A stretch of 64,000 nucleotides of DNA from Planctomycetota bacterium (GCA_028289345.1 JANQQL010000010.1:186001-250000); one strand, 5' to 3'. Counted from the first letter of the stretch, positions 36,776-45,183 are shown. The notes: a model not told the origin generated them from the letters alone. A program made the numbers and translations.

Positions 36776-37650
36776 GGCACAATCTGCAGGCAGGGAGTCA
36801 CCACCAGATCCTTACCACCGCAGGCTTTGATTCGGGGGATCAGGTCCGGAAGCTCGGTGCAGCGGACGGCGGCCTTGACCGCGTAGCCACTCTCATAGTG
36901 CAACGGGGCCACGGTCGGCGCCTGCATGGCCGGCAACACATCGATGACTTGTTGAAGACGCGGGGACTCGACATTCACTTCCAGCATGACTCTTTGACGC
37001 GCCTCGAGCACCGACTTCAGCAACAAGGCCAAGCGATCGATGGCTTGCCGCTTCTGGGGATCCGCCATGGCTCCGGGCTGGGCGTACAGGCGCGTCGAAG
37101 ATCGCAACAATTCGTCGACGACGGTGAGATCATTCGCCGCAAGGGTTGAACCCGTGGCGGTGTTGTCCACGATGCAGTCCGCATCTTCCGGAGGAAACAC
37201 CTCGGTGGCGCCGTAGCTTCGCACGAAACGCGCGTTCAGCCGGCGATCCTCCATCCAACGGCAAGTGATACGCTCGTATTCGGACGCGATGACCAGCGGG
37301 CGATCCGGAAGCCGGCCTCGAACGAGCAAGGACGAAGGCGCAGCGGCCACCACCCGGACCGGATCCAATCCGGTGTCGAGGACCTCGACCAGGTCACGGG
37401 CCTGCTGCTCCTCGACCCAATCTGCCCCGGCAAACCCAAGATCCCGGGATCCTTGGGTGAGCATTTGCACAATGTTCTGGGGCTTGAGGAGTTTCACCTC
37501 GAGGCCCGCGGGAGTGCTCCGCGGACGGTACCCTCGTTCGGACAAGGTCACGTGGATGCCGGCGTCGGCCAGCAGCTGTAACACTGCGCTCTGCATACGC
37601 CCCTTGGGAAGGGCCAAGCGCAACGCCGTTTGATCTTCTGGTTGGTTCAT
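36772..37650 (-). CDS. hisG: ATP phosphoribosyltransferase, long form
   Basis: 292 residues, the long HisG form with a C-terminal ACT-like regulatory domain, so no HisZ is needed. Catalyses the committed step, ATP plus PRPP to phosphoribosyl-ATP, and is usually feedback-inhibited by histidine through that domain. Signatures: LALPKGRMQ at the N-terminus, RDLGFAGADWVEE, and the PRPP loop DCIVDNTATGSTLAANDL. The C-terminal domain begins near LLLKSVLEARQRVMLEVNV. First structural gene of the operon; ribosome-binding site AGGA, 6 nt before ATG, is inside a hairpin (see 37652-37673). Confidence 0.96.
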   Translation of the reverse strand: MNQPEDQTALRLALPKGRMQSAVLQLLADAGIHVTLSERGYRPRSTPAGLEVKLLKPQNIVQMLTQGSRDLGFAGADWVEEQQARDLVEVLDTGLDPVRVVAAAPSSLLVRGRLPDRPLVIASEYERITCRWMEDRRLNARFVRSYGATEVFPPEDADCIVDNTATGSTLAANDLTVVDELLRSSTRLYAQPGAMADPQKRQAIDRLALLLKSVLEARQRVMLEVNVESPRLQQVIDVLPAMQAPTVAPLHYESGYAVKAAVRCTELPDLIPRIKACGGKDLVVTPCLQIVP

Positions 37651-37651
37651 G

Positions 37652-37673
37652 GGTCGTCCTAAGCGGGACGACC
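37652..37673 (-). promoter_or_regulatory. Hairpin enclosing the hisG ribosome-binding site
   Basis: On the minus strand GGTCGTCC-CGCTTA-GGACGACC: a perfect 8-bp stem with a 6-nt loop ending one base before the hisG ATG. The AGGA Shine-Dalgarno is at the loop/right-arm junction, so folding would hide it. Confidence 0.6.
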
Positions 37674-37733
37674 GGCCACCCCATCACCTGTTCTTCGCCG
37701 AGGGCTCACTGCGGGGACGACACGCTCTCAACG

Positions 37734-37762
37734 AAAAACGCCGGCTCTTGGGGAGCCGGCGT
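37734..37762 (-). terminator. his attenuator, intrinsic terminator
   Basis: Minus strand: ACGCCGGCTC, loop CCCAA, GAGCCGGCGT, i.e. a perfect 10-bp GC-rich stem, followed directly by a run of five T. It lies between the leader peptide stop and hisG, the correct place for attenuation. Confidence 0.92.
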
Positions 37763-37796
37763 CGAGATTTCCAAGCTTGAGATCGTGCTTACGAAC

Positions 37797-37865
37797 TCAC
37801 CGACCGGCCCCCATCCGATGATGGTGGTGGATGTGGTGCCGGTGATGGTGTCGGGCGAACTTCAT
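37797..37865 (-). CDS. hisL: his operon leader peptide
   Basis: 22 codons (ATG 37865 to TGA 37797). Nine of 22 residues are histidine, in runs of three, two and four within codons 6-16. No Shine-Dalgarno precedes the ATG; the bases before it are TCCTCC, and the predicted transcription start coincides with the A of ATG, so translation is probably leaderless. In known his operons ribosome stalling at such His codons when charged tRNA-His is scarce prevents terminator formation. Here the last codons (18-21) overlap the antiterminator segment, so a ribosome that reaches the stop would mask it and allow termination, which is the classical logic. Confidence 0.9.
   Translation of the reverse strand: MKFARHHHRHHIHHHHRMGAGR
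37804..37812 (-). promoter_or_regulatory. his antiterminator segment
   Basis: Minus-strand GGGGGCCGG can pair with CCGGCTCCCC (37759-37750), the left arm and loop of the terminator: nine base pairs with one bulged U. The two structures are mutually exclusive. The segment lies in leader codons 18-21. Confidence 0.75.
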
Positions 37866-37871
37866 GGAGGA

Positions 37872-37900
37872 AAAGTAGAAGGGTCCCGCCGACTTGTCAA
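37872..37900 (-). promoter_or_regulatory. his operon sigma-70-type promoter
   Basis: TTGACA at 37900-37895, 17-bp spacer, TACTTT at 37877-37872. Six bases separate the -10 from the ATG of the leader peptide, placing transcription start at or within a base of that A. Confidence 0.85.
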
Positions 37901-37976
37901 GTCAGCGACCCGTCCGGAAGTCAATCCCAAACCGAGTCGTGTTCCGCAAGGGCACGAGCCCCTCGGTGAGCGCGGT

Positions 37977-40430
37977 TCAAAGCGCGGAAATCTCCACACT
38001 CACTTCGGACTCGTCGCCGATGGAAAAAGTCGTTCTTTGCGGAGGACCTCCGGGTCGAGCAAACTCGATCCGGTAGTTCCCGGGCAACAGTTCCCGCGGT
38101 TCGGGAAAGCCGACCCCGTCCCCGATCGTCCAGTCCTTGTGCTGCCCCTGGATTGCATCTTCGAAGACAATTCGATACGCGGTCGATTCGTGGACGAGCG
38201 GAGCATCCCCGTAAAACTCGACGAATGCCGGCTCCCGGAGTTCACGCACTCCGAGGTCCAAGTCTGCCCCCGGATCCACGTCGAACTCTCCCAATGACTG
38301 TGCCCCGAGTTCGCACAAGGCGATCAACTGATACTTCCCCGGCGGAAGCTCCTGAAGCCGGAAGAAGCCCTGGGTGGAGTCGACCGCCGCTTGGCCGAGG
38401 GTCAGATCCTGACAGTTCACCACGGCAATGCGGGGACTCTCCAATTCTTCCGAGTACGCGTTCCGAACCGTTCCTCGGAGGCTCGCCCACTCTTGCTCGA
38501 TCCATGTGACCTTTTTCTCGTCATCCTCGATCCCGAACGGAACGGAGTGGACCGGCATTTTGTGAGTCCTGGCGGAGGCCGTCGAGGGAAACAGATCGAT
38601 GACCGCGGGATGGCCCGGATGCCTTCTCAGCTCAACACGCCCGTCTTCGTCGGCCTCGACGAGTCGATCCCAGCGCATGCCTTGATGAATGATCTTCACC
38701 AATCCAACGGCATCGGGAAAAGGACGGCCGTTCGGCTGAACGACTTGCAGCTGAATGGGGTTCACCGTCATCAATCGCGGAGACCAGTTCTGGTGGCTTC
38801 CGTCCAAGAACACCATCTGAGCGGCCGCCAAGGTGGCTTCCTCCTTCGCATCTTCCGCCCAAGCCCAAAAGCGTCCTTCGGGAATGCCCTCGAGGCGAAA
38901 CCGACCCTGCTCGTCACATCTCACTTCGGGATCCGTCGCAGAGCCGCCGTAAATGAGTTCGATCGAGACACGAGCATGGGGCACGGGAATCCCGAACTGG
39001 TTCCGGACGGTTCCCGCAAGCACTGCCCCGAACCCCAGGATGATGCGTTTGCTGGCCTCGAACGAGGGAGACACGGCCACTTCGTCGCGTCCCCGCGAAA
39101 ACCCTTTCGCGTCAACCAGGACTCGATGGTTTCCCGCGATCAACCCAGTCACCTGAACGAGGCCCCGTTCGTCTGTCAAATGAAGGACCGTGTTCTCTTG
39201 GGTGTAGTGACCTTCCGCTCGCTTCATCGGGGGATTGGTGTGACCCATGCGGATTCGCGCCTGAGAAACAGGTTGCCCTTCAGGATCCACCACCTCCAAG
39301 TTCACCGCTGCGGCAGGACCACGGGTACGCAAAGTGACTTCGCGGACGGTGCCTTTCGGGCATGCCATCGAGTGAATCAACGAACTCACTCTTCCGTCGG
39401 CCTCCGCGTAGAACGACGCGACGGGACGCGCTTCGTCGAGCTCGTTCAAGACGCGTAGATGACGCTCTTCAACGGCAACGAGGGCGCGGCCGCGCGGCGA
39501 GGTCCTGGTCCAAGGAACGAATTCCTCTCCTTGCAGGGTTTCCACGATCACGAACAACTGCGCCTCGGGAACCGGCTGCTCTTGGGCGTCCAGGACGGTG
39601 ACCTGGAGCTGTCTCTGATCCGTCGAAGGAGGCACGGAGGACTCGACCGAGGAAGCCTCAGGGATGGGTGTTTCGGGAGGAGATGACGCCGGGGACCGGG
39701 TCGCCGAAGGAGAGGCTCCTGCCATTTCCGCGCTGCCCACTTTCGGCGGCACGTCTGAAGAGTCGTCCACCGTCGCGCCGCGACGGAGACCGTACCAGCC
39801 AATCACGAGGACCAAGAGAACTCCCATCGCGATGAGCTGGTTCCGTTTCGAAGCGACCACAGACCCGGGGTGCCGCTCTCGCTCTCGAACGCGGAGTCCC
39901 ATGGCCAGAAGCCAGACCCACTGCGAGCGGCGCCCCTCGTGACGAGTGTCGAGTTGCTCGCGGAGGCGCTTGGTTGCGCGCAAGAGTTGGCTGTTCACTG
40001 TGTTCAAAGGGCGCCCTAGTCTTTGGGCGATTTCTTGACGACTTCTTCCCTCATAGAAGCGAAGCAGAAGGATCGTTCGATAGGGTTCGTCCAGCTGATG
40101 AACTCGTCCTGCCAACCATTGGAAGAGTTCTCGGGACTCGACCACCTCTGCCGCCGAGAGTTCGTTGGGCGAAACTTCTTTTCCCGCTTCGACATCTGCA
40201 AGTTGTTGCAGGTGGCGGCGGTGAGCACGCCGAATCACCACACGGTGCAGCACCTGGCGAAGCCATCCGCGCAGATTCCCCGCGTGTCCGGGGGGACTGT
40301 GCAGCGCGATTTTCCAGGTTTCCTGCACGACGTCCTCGGCGTCGTGGGGATCGTGAACCAAGGCCGCGGCCAGGGAGGTCAGGAATCGGCGGTGCGCTAG
40401 CAGCTCTTCAACGGGAACGGGGCGCTTCAT
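37977..40430 (-). CDS. ECF-type sigma factor fused to membrane helix and carboxypeptidase-regulatory-like domains (second copy)
   Basis: 817 residues with the same plan as the protein at 24463-26946. Sigma region 2 at about 12-75 (AALVHDPHDAEDVVQETWKIAL), region 4 at about 98-160 (LDEPYRTILLLRFYEGRSRQEIAQRLGRPLNTVNSQLLRATKRLREQL), one membrane helix at 198-213, a Pro/Ser-rich linker, then several CarboxypepD_reg-like beta-sandwich domains (VTVLDAQEQPVPEAQLFV, VNLEVVDPEGQPVSQARIRMG, AGTVRNQFGIPVPHARVSIEL, RGTVRNAYSEELESPRIAVV). The two proteins are clearly related in architecture but diverged in sequence. The ATG at 40430 has no good Shine-Dalgarno; it abuts the stop of a 24-codon frame that does (40431-40505), suggesting translational coupling. 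Ends 77 bp upstream of the his promoter. Confidence 0.82.
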   Translation of the reverse strand: MKRPVPVEELLAHRRFLTSLAAALVHDPHDAEDVVQETWKIALHSPPGHAGNLRGWLRQVLHRVVIRRAHRRHLQQLADVEAGKEVSPNELSAAEVVESRELFQWLAGRVHQLDEPYRTILLLRFYEGRSRQEIAQRLGRPLNTVNSQLLRATKRLREQLDTRHEGRRSQWVWLLAMGLRVRERERHPGSVVASKRNQLIAMGVLLVLVIGWYGLRRGATVDDSSDVPPKVGSAEMAGASPSATRSPASSPPETPIPEASSVESSVPPSTDQRQLQVTVLDAQEQPVPEAQLFVIVETLQGEEFVPWTRTSPRGRALVAVEERHLRVLNELDEARPVASFYAEADGRVSSLIHSMACPKGTVREVTLRTRGPAAAVNLEVVDPEGQPVSQARIRMGHTNPPMKRAEGHYTQENTVLHLTDERGLVQVTGLIAGNHRVLVDAKGFSRGRDEVAVSPSFEASKRIILGFGAVLAGTVRNQFGIPVPHARVSIELIYGGSATDPEVRCDEQGRFRLEGIPEGRFWAWAEDAKEEATLAAAQMVFLDGSHQNWSPRLMTVNPIQLQVVQPNGRPFPDAVGLVKIIHQGMRWDRLVEADEDGRVELRRHPGHPAVIDLFPSTASARTHKMPVHSVPFGIEDDEKKVTWIEQEWASLRGTVRNAYSEELESPRIAVVNCQDLTLGQAAVDSTQGFFRLQELPPGKYQLIALCELGAQSLGEFDVDPGADLDLGVRELREPAFVEFYGDAPLVHESTAYRIVFEDAIQGQHKDWTIGDGVGFPEPRELLPGNYRIEFARPGGPPQRTTFSIGDESEVSVEISAL

Positions 40431-40505
40431 TCAAGTCGGCCGCCCGGGGCAGAGTGGATTCGTGTGATTCATGCGTTCCAAGAAATCCCGTTTCCTCTGC
40501 ACCAT
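40431..40505 (-). CDS. Small upstream ORF coupled to membrane sigma gene
   Basis: 24 codons from ATG 40505 to TGA 40433-40431, which touches the ATG of the sigma gene (TGAATG). GAGGAG stands 6 nt before the small ORF's ATG, a far better ribosome-binding site than anything in front of the sigma gene. The peptide is basic (two Arg-Lys-Arg type residues early) and matches nothing I know. It could act only in cis by bringing ribosomes to the sigma start. Confidence 0.45.
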   Translation of the reverse strand: MVQRKRDFLERMNHTNPLCPGRPT

Positions 40506-40655
40506 CGTTCGCTCCTCGCGTCTTCCTGATTCAGTGAGGGATGAATTCCTTTACGGCGCGAGCCGAGCGTGGCAACGCCCTCGGACAATCCGAGGCGCCT
40601 GTCCGCGGCCAAGCCGGCTCCCTGCTTTCAGCCAAACAAAGAAGGAGATGACGAC

Positions 40656-41027
40656 ATGGGAAAGCTCCCGGTAACGATTCCACTCTTGGCGATCGTTTCC
40701 CTGCTTTTGGGTGGGCTCGCCACGAATCAGGCCGCTGCAGAAGCTGGCACGATTTCCAACACGATTCAAGGTCAGGTTTGTTTCCCTGACGGATCTCCCG
40801 CCGCAGGCGCTTTCGTCAGCCTGCGCTTCGGGTTCCGGGACACCCTCGCCGACAGCAACGGCAACTTCACCATCAGCAATGTCAGCGGCGGGTTCGCGAT
40901 CGTCGATGCGGTCATCGCTTCCGGAGGACAAGTGTTCACGGGAAAGAGTTTCGTCGGGTTCCCACCGGGGGGCGGAACAGCGACGACGAAAATCACGGTG
41001 CAACCGGCGATCTTTCCCCCGTTCTGA
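40656..41027 (+). CDS. Small secreted carboxypeptidase-regulatory-like domain protein
   Basis: 123 residues. Signal peptide (IPLLAIVSLLLGGLATNQAAAEA) followed by a single beta-sandwich of the CarboxypepD_reg type: IQGQVCFPDGSPAAGAFVSLRF, then TLADSNGNFTISNVSGG, the standard 'G-V-G-x-P-x-A-x-V ... D-x-x-G-x-F' pattern. The ATG at 40656 is set by GGAG 8 nt upstream; in-frame sequence before it has no signal features. Divergently placed from the membrane sigma factor whose exported half is built from the same fold, which may or may not be functional. Confidence 0.72.
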   Translation: MGKLPVTIPLLAIVSLLLGGLATNQAAAEAGTISNTIQGQVCFPDGSPAAGAFVSLRFGFRDTLADSNGNFTISNVSGGFAIVDAVIASGGQVFTGKSFVGFPPGGGTATTKITVQPAIFPPF

Positions 41028-41180
41028 CGGACGAACCCTGACAAGAAGTTCCTTCTTGTGACCGGGTGACTTGGTCTTGTCCAGCCGTGGGCGCTTCTCT
41101 GGCGTTCACGGCTGGAGTATTTCACGAAGAAACTCTCGCTCGCATCGACCTCGGAGTTGCCGGACGGCTGCCAAGAACTC

Positions 41181-43091
41181 ATGCTTCCTTGGCCTGCCGA
41201 AGTCCGAACTCACGGAAAGCTTGCGATCGAGTCGCCCCCTCACGAGTCGAATCCGCCCGAGGCTCCCTTCTCCTCGGGAACGGTCTGGATCGGAATGGCC
41301 GCGATCTTGATCGCGGGCGGCCTGCTGCGCTGCCTCGGGATGGACTTCGGTCTGCCCTACCAGTACGCCAGCGTCGACGAGTCGATCGTCACCGATCGCG
41401 CCATCGCGTTCACGACCACGGGCGACTGGAATCCTCACTACTTTCAGTACCCGACTCTGGTCTTCTACCTCCAGGGATTCGTTTTCGAGGGACTGGCTCG
41501 CCTCGGAGCCGCTTTCACCGACCAGGCGGCCGAGCAGCTTCGGCTTACCTACTACTTGGACCCCACCAATCACTTCCTCGCGGCGCGAGGAGCCACCATC
41601 GTTCTTGGGCTTCTTTCGATCGTTGCCAGCGCGGGCCTGGGCCGGGAGTTGGGGCGTCGCGTGGGAGGATTCCACTTCGCCTTGGCAAGCTTGGCCGGAT
41701 TGGCGGCTGCTTCCGTCGTCGCGTTCAATCAGCTACACACTCATCTGTCGAAGTTCATTGAGCTCGACGTCCCCTTGTCCTTGTTTGTCGCCCTTTGCTT
41801 GACTCAGTGTCTTCGCTTTCAAGCCTCGGGTCGCGTTCGAAATCTTCTCGGTGCGGCGGTCTACGCCGGACTGGGTGCAGCGACCAAGTACTACGGCGCG
41901 TTCCTGTGTGCTTCGATTTTCGTGGCGGTCGTGTCGCGGTGGTGGATTCTTCGACCTCGGGGAGCCAGCCTCCGCCGCACCGTCGTTCGTCCGCTGTTTC
42001 TAGGAGCGGCCGTCACCATCGGAGCATTCCTGGTCGCCGTTCCCTACCTGGTGTTGGACTTTCCCAAATTCGTTGAAGACTTTCGTTTCCTATGGAACCA
42101 CAACCTCGGAGGCCAAGGGCACTTCGGCCAAGAGATTCCGCAGAACGGGTTCGTGACATACTCCGCCGATTTGTGGTCCTGGGCTGGCCCCTTCTCCTGC
42201 GTCTTGGCCTCCTTGGGACTTCTCGCTGGTCTGGGAAACCGACGGAGTTCGGATCCGGATCGCACTCCCGGTTTGCCAAGCGGGGTTCTCGTCCTGCTCG
42301 GCTTTGGTTTGGTCTACTTCGTGGCCATTGCGCGAATGCGCATCCATTTCCGCGGCTATCTGGTTCCTCTCATCCCGGTACTCGCCGGCTTGGCATCCCT
42401 CGCCATCGTCTCTCTCGTGGCTTGGGTCTCCAAGAGATGGCCGCGCCGACTGATGGCAACCGGTTTCGTTCTCTTGACACCACTCGCCTATGACGGATGG
42501 CGAAGCTTCGACCGTGCCCTCGGGTTCACCCTCCCGGACACCCGCGCCCTACTTGCCGAGTATGCAAAGTCCCTCGAAGATGGTGCCGGCATCTTGATGG
42601 ACACTTGGCTCCCCTTGCCTGCCAACGAAGCTTGTCTGCAGCTCATGAAAGCCACCCACGAGGCCAACCAAGCGGAGGGTTTTGCCGGCATTCAAAAGAT
42701 TCCCCTCGAAAAACGGCGTCCCCTTGGCGCATGGACTCCCGCCCACTTGGAAGCGCGCCTGAAGCTGCAAACGGAACAGCCACAAAGTCCCAGCTTCGAC
42801 TTGCTCCTCATGCCACCCGCGCACATGTCCGGAGACCGGTTCCCGGCAATCCGAGCGCTGGGCTTTCGCTACATCGTCATCACGGCGAGCCGATGGCTGC
42901 CACTCCTTGAGAATCCGGCAAGGTCCGATCCCGACTACCTGGAAACTCATCCGGGATTCCAGCAGCGCATCGATTTCTACGAGCGCCTCCTGCAAGGCGA
43001 CCTGATCCGGGCCCGGTTCCCGGCACAGGGACAATCGGCCTCAGGACCGGAGTTGGTGCTTTGTGACTTGGATCTGCTTCCCGCCGAGTGA
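41181..43091 (+). CDS. GT39-family (PMT/ArnT-like) membrane glycosyltransferase
   Basis: About 636 residues, multi-pass. After a cytoplasmic N-terminus the first helix (VWIGMAAILIAGGLLRCLGM) is followed by the catalytic loop DFGLPYQYASVDESIVTDRA with the Asp-Glu pair typical of GT-C enzymes, and PHYFQYPTLVFYLQGFVF. Further helices run to about residue 450; the C-terminal 190 residues are soluble and extracytoplasmic. Transfers a sugar from a polyprenyl-phosphate donor; acceptor unknown. The start is uncertain: ATG 41181 is used, a TTG at 41157 with GGAG directly before it is possible. Confidence 0.82.
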   Translation: MLPWPAEVRTHGKLAIESPPHESNPPEAPFSSGTVWIGMAAILIAGGLLRCLGMDFGLPYQYASVDESIVTDRAIAFTTTGDWNPHYFQYPTLVFYLQGFVFEGLARLGAAFTDQAAEQLRLTYYLDPTNHFLAARGATIVLGLLSIVASAGLGRELGRRVGGFHFALASLAGLAAASVVAFNQLHTHLSKFIELDVPLSLFVALCLTQCLRFQASGRVRNLLGAAVYAGLGAATKYYGAFLCASIFVAVVSRWWILRPRGASLRRTVVRPLFLGAAVTIGAFLVAVPYLVLDFPKFVEDFRFLWNHNLGGQGHFGQEIPQNGFVTYSADLWSWAGPFSCVLASLGLLAGLGNRRSSDPDRTPGLPSGVLVLLGFGLVYFVAIARMRIHFRGYLVPLIPVLAGLASLAIVSLVAWVSKRWPRRLMATGFVLLTPLAYDGWRSFDRALGFTLPDTRALLAEYAKSLEDGAGILMDTWLPLPANEACLQLMKATHEANQAEGFAGIQKIPLEKRRPLGAWTPAHLEARLKLQTEQPQSPSFDLLLMPPAHMSGDRFPAIRALGFRYIVITASRWLPLLENPARSDPDYLETHPGFQQRIDFYERLLQGDLIRARFPAQGQSASGPELVLCDLDLLPAE

Positions 43092-43200
43092 CCGCGGGCC
43101 CCTCACCTCATCGCGGAGCCGTCGAACCAGCGAGGCGTCTCCACCGACGGCGCCCGAGTGGCGCCGGTCCGGACTCAGCCAAGCTCCTCCACCATCGAGC

Positions 43201-45183
43201 CTACCGCCCCTCTCGTCGATCGGCATGAAATCCGTGCTCGCCGCTCGCTGTCAAGAAAGCCGCGGGGACGGTCTCCGTGTCGAACTCGAGGACCATCGGT
43301 TCTCCCGGCAAGTCCATGCGAAACTTCCCGTCACCGTCATAGGTGAAACGAAGAGCGGTCTGGCCCCCAAGACGGAGGTAGAGAGAGCCCTCCTCCACGA
43401 AAATCGAGAGGTCCATGACCCGTTCGCGCATGCGGTAGTCGCCGACGACCGCTGCGATCAACTCGGCCGGAATCTCCGCAACGCCGGTGATCGTGTCCCC
43501 GGGACGAGGACCATACTCGGGACGCCAGAGTAGTAGCTTGAACTCGGGATCCAGGTGCACGCCGACGGCACGGGAAGGGGTCTCCAACACGAACACCTCC
43601 TTGCCCCCGGCCACGGGCACTTCTTGAATCACTCGGCCGCCATCCTCGAGTTCGATCTCCACATCGCAATCGAACACGAAGGGTGCCCCGTCCTGCATCT
43701 GGGTGAGGTGGAGAACGATTCCGTGACCGTCGAGTTTCGCATACCAATCCACATCCACAATGGGCGCGCCGGTGCGATCCAGCCACTGAGAGAAGAAGGT
43801 CTCGAGGTCCTCCTCGGGCGCGACTTGGAGGAAACGGCGCCGAAGTTCGTCCATGGTCAGTTGTCGATGGGTGAAGTCTTGAATGGCCCCTCGCAGGACC
43901 CGGTGGTAGCGATCCGAGCCGATCCGTTGGCGAAGCATGTGATGCACCCAGACTCCTTTGGAGTCAGCCAAGGAGTGGGTCGCGCCCTGACTCATCTGAG
44001 CAACCGGCTGGTCCTGTCCCTCACGCAACAACGCGAAATAGCCCTTGGCACATTGCAGCGGGCTCCATTCTTCTCGGGAGTAGGCCAGGAACTGACGAAG
44101 AGACTCGGGTCCTTCCAGCGCCTCGATGGCGATCAAGGCGCCAACCTGGGCAAGGGCTTCTCCGACCCACTGACTTCCCCCGCCCCGGGACCCGACCGTG
44201 TTTCCCCACCAGGCATGGGCCATTTCGTGTCCCCACAGAGGAACGTTGCCGTGCTCGTAGTCGAAACTGAAGGACCGAGCCATGATGAACGTCTGGTTGC
44301 TCGCGGCCGCCCACTGGCTCGGAAAGAAGGTCGGAGCTTCCACCAAGCTGTAGGAGTCGAACGGAAAGGGGCCCCAACATTTCTCTTGGGCCTCCATAGA
44401 TCTCGCCACGAGTCGAACCAGGGACTCGGCCGAGATCTTCTTGTCTTCGGCAAGCAAGTAGACGTTCACCTGGCGTCCATCGACTTCTTTGGTCATGGCT
44501 CGGTAAGGGCCTGCAGCGAAGCTCCGTGCAATTCCCTTCGGCGTTTCCCACTCCTCGACGGTTTCCGTGGCTGAGCGATGGCGCTCCCGCAGCGCTCCAT
44601 CGACAATGCCAATCCAATCCGCCGGCAAGTGCAGGCGTGTCCGTCCCGGTGCGTGAAGAGTCCCCGCCTCAAAGCGGAAGCGCGGTTTGGATGTCGAGTT
44701 GGTGAATGGGTGCCACGCCGAGGTCCAAGAGGCCAGAGCCCCCACGTCGCGAACGACCAGCTGAGAAGCCATTCCTTGCGACCCGGCCGCAAACTCGACC
44801 AAGACTTCCTCGCCTCTCAGCTTTGGCTCCGCGAAGCGAATGGTGGTTTGACGGATCGATCCGCTGCGCAGCGCAGACTCGATCTCCACCTTGGAGGAAG
44901 GACATTCCACTTCCTCAAAAGCCATCACCGGGTCGCCGCTGTCAGTCAAGTCAATGTTGAGTAGCAAATTCGGTCCCCAGGAAGAGTCGTGCTGGTCGAG
45001 GCGCAACTGCACGGCACCCTCGAGTTCCATGCGCTCTTCCTCGGGCAAGACCCACACGTCCAGGTCGAGCCACACCATGGACCACCCCGAGCCATCAGGG
45101 TTGGGATCCGCAGGAGCGAACGCTGCGGCGCGCCCCAAACAGGGAACCAGTGTCCAAAGGACGGCGCCGGGGACAATCTTCAT
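43201..45183 (-). CDS. Secreted M1-family metallopeptidase
   Basis: 660 residues. Signal peptide from ATG 45183 (KIVPGAVLWTLVPCLGRAAAFA). Zinc site HEMAH at 319-323 and Glu342 in QWVGEAL, with exactly 18 residues between the motif and the Glu, as in gluzincin family M1 (HExxH-X18-E). The GAMEN exopeptidase motif expected about 30 residues before is not there (WAAASNQTF instead), so it may be a divergent peptidase or have lost aminopeptidase specificity. The C-terminal part (from about 475) has M1-like beta-sandwich features and a lipocalin-like tail (GVAEIPAELIAAVVGDYRMRERVMDLSIFVEEGSLYLRL). Same strand as the M61-like gene 195 bp upstream; probably a pair. Confidence 0.85.
   Translation of the reverse strand: MKIVPGAVLWTLVPCLGRAAAFAPADPNPDGSGWSMVWLDLDVWVLPEEERMELEGAVQLRLDQHDSSWGPNLLLNIDLTDSGDPVMAFEEVECPSSKVEIESALRSGSIRQTTIRFAEPKLRGEEVLVEFAAGSQGMASQLVVRDVGALASWTSAWHPFTNSTSKPRFRFEAGTLHAPGRTRLHLPADWIGIVDGALRERHRSATETVEEWETPKGIARSFAAGPYRAMTKEVDGRQVNVYLLAEDKKISAESLVRLVARSMEAQEKCWGPFPFDSYSLVEAPTFFPSQWAAASNQTFIMARSFSFDYEHGNVPLWGHEMAHAWWGNTVGSRGGGSQWVGEALAQVGALIAIEALEGPESLRQFLAYSREEWSPLQCAKGYFALLREGQDQPVAQMSQGATHSLADSKGVWVHHMLRQRIGSDRYHRVLRGAIQDFTHRQLTMDELRRRFLQVAPEEDLETFFSQWLDRTGAPIVDVDWYAKLDGHGIVLHLTQMQDGAPFVFDCDVEIELEDGGRVIQEVPVAGGKEVFVLETPSRAVGVHLDPEFKLLLWRPEYGPRPGDTITGVAEIPAELIAAVVGDYRMRERVMDLSIFVEEGSLYLRLGGQTALRFTYDGDGKFRMDLPGEPMVLEFDTETVPAAFLTASGEHGFHADRREGR

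Noticed and set aside
34532..36886. 784-codon plus-strand frame across hisC-HAD and hisB
   Set aside because: Antisense shadow of two unmistakable histidine genes; sequence is low-complexity Arg/Pro/Gly and matches nothing.
37801..37865. His-rich leader as a chance ATG-rich plus-strand repeat (GATGGTGGTGGATGTGGTG)
   Set aside because: On the plus strand it looks like a simple-sequence tract, but on the minus strand position, promoter, stop codon, antiterminator and terminator all fit a his leader.
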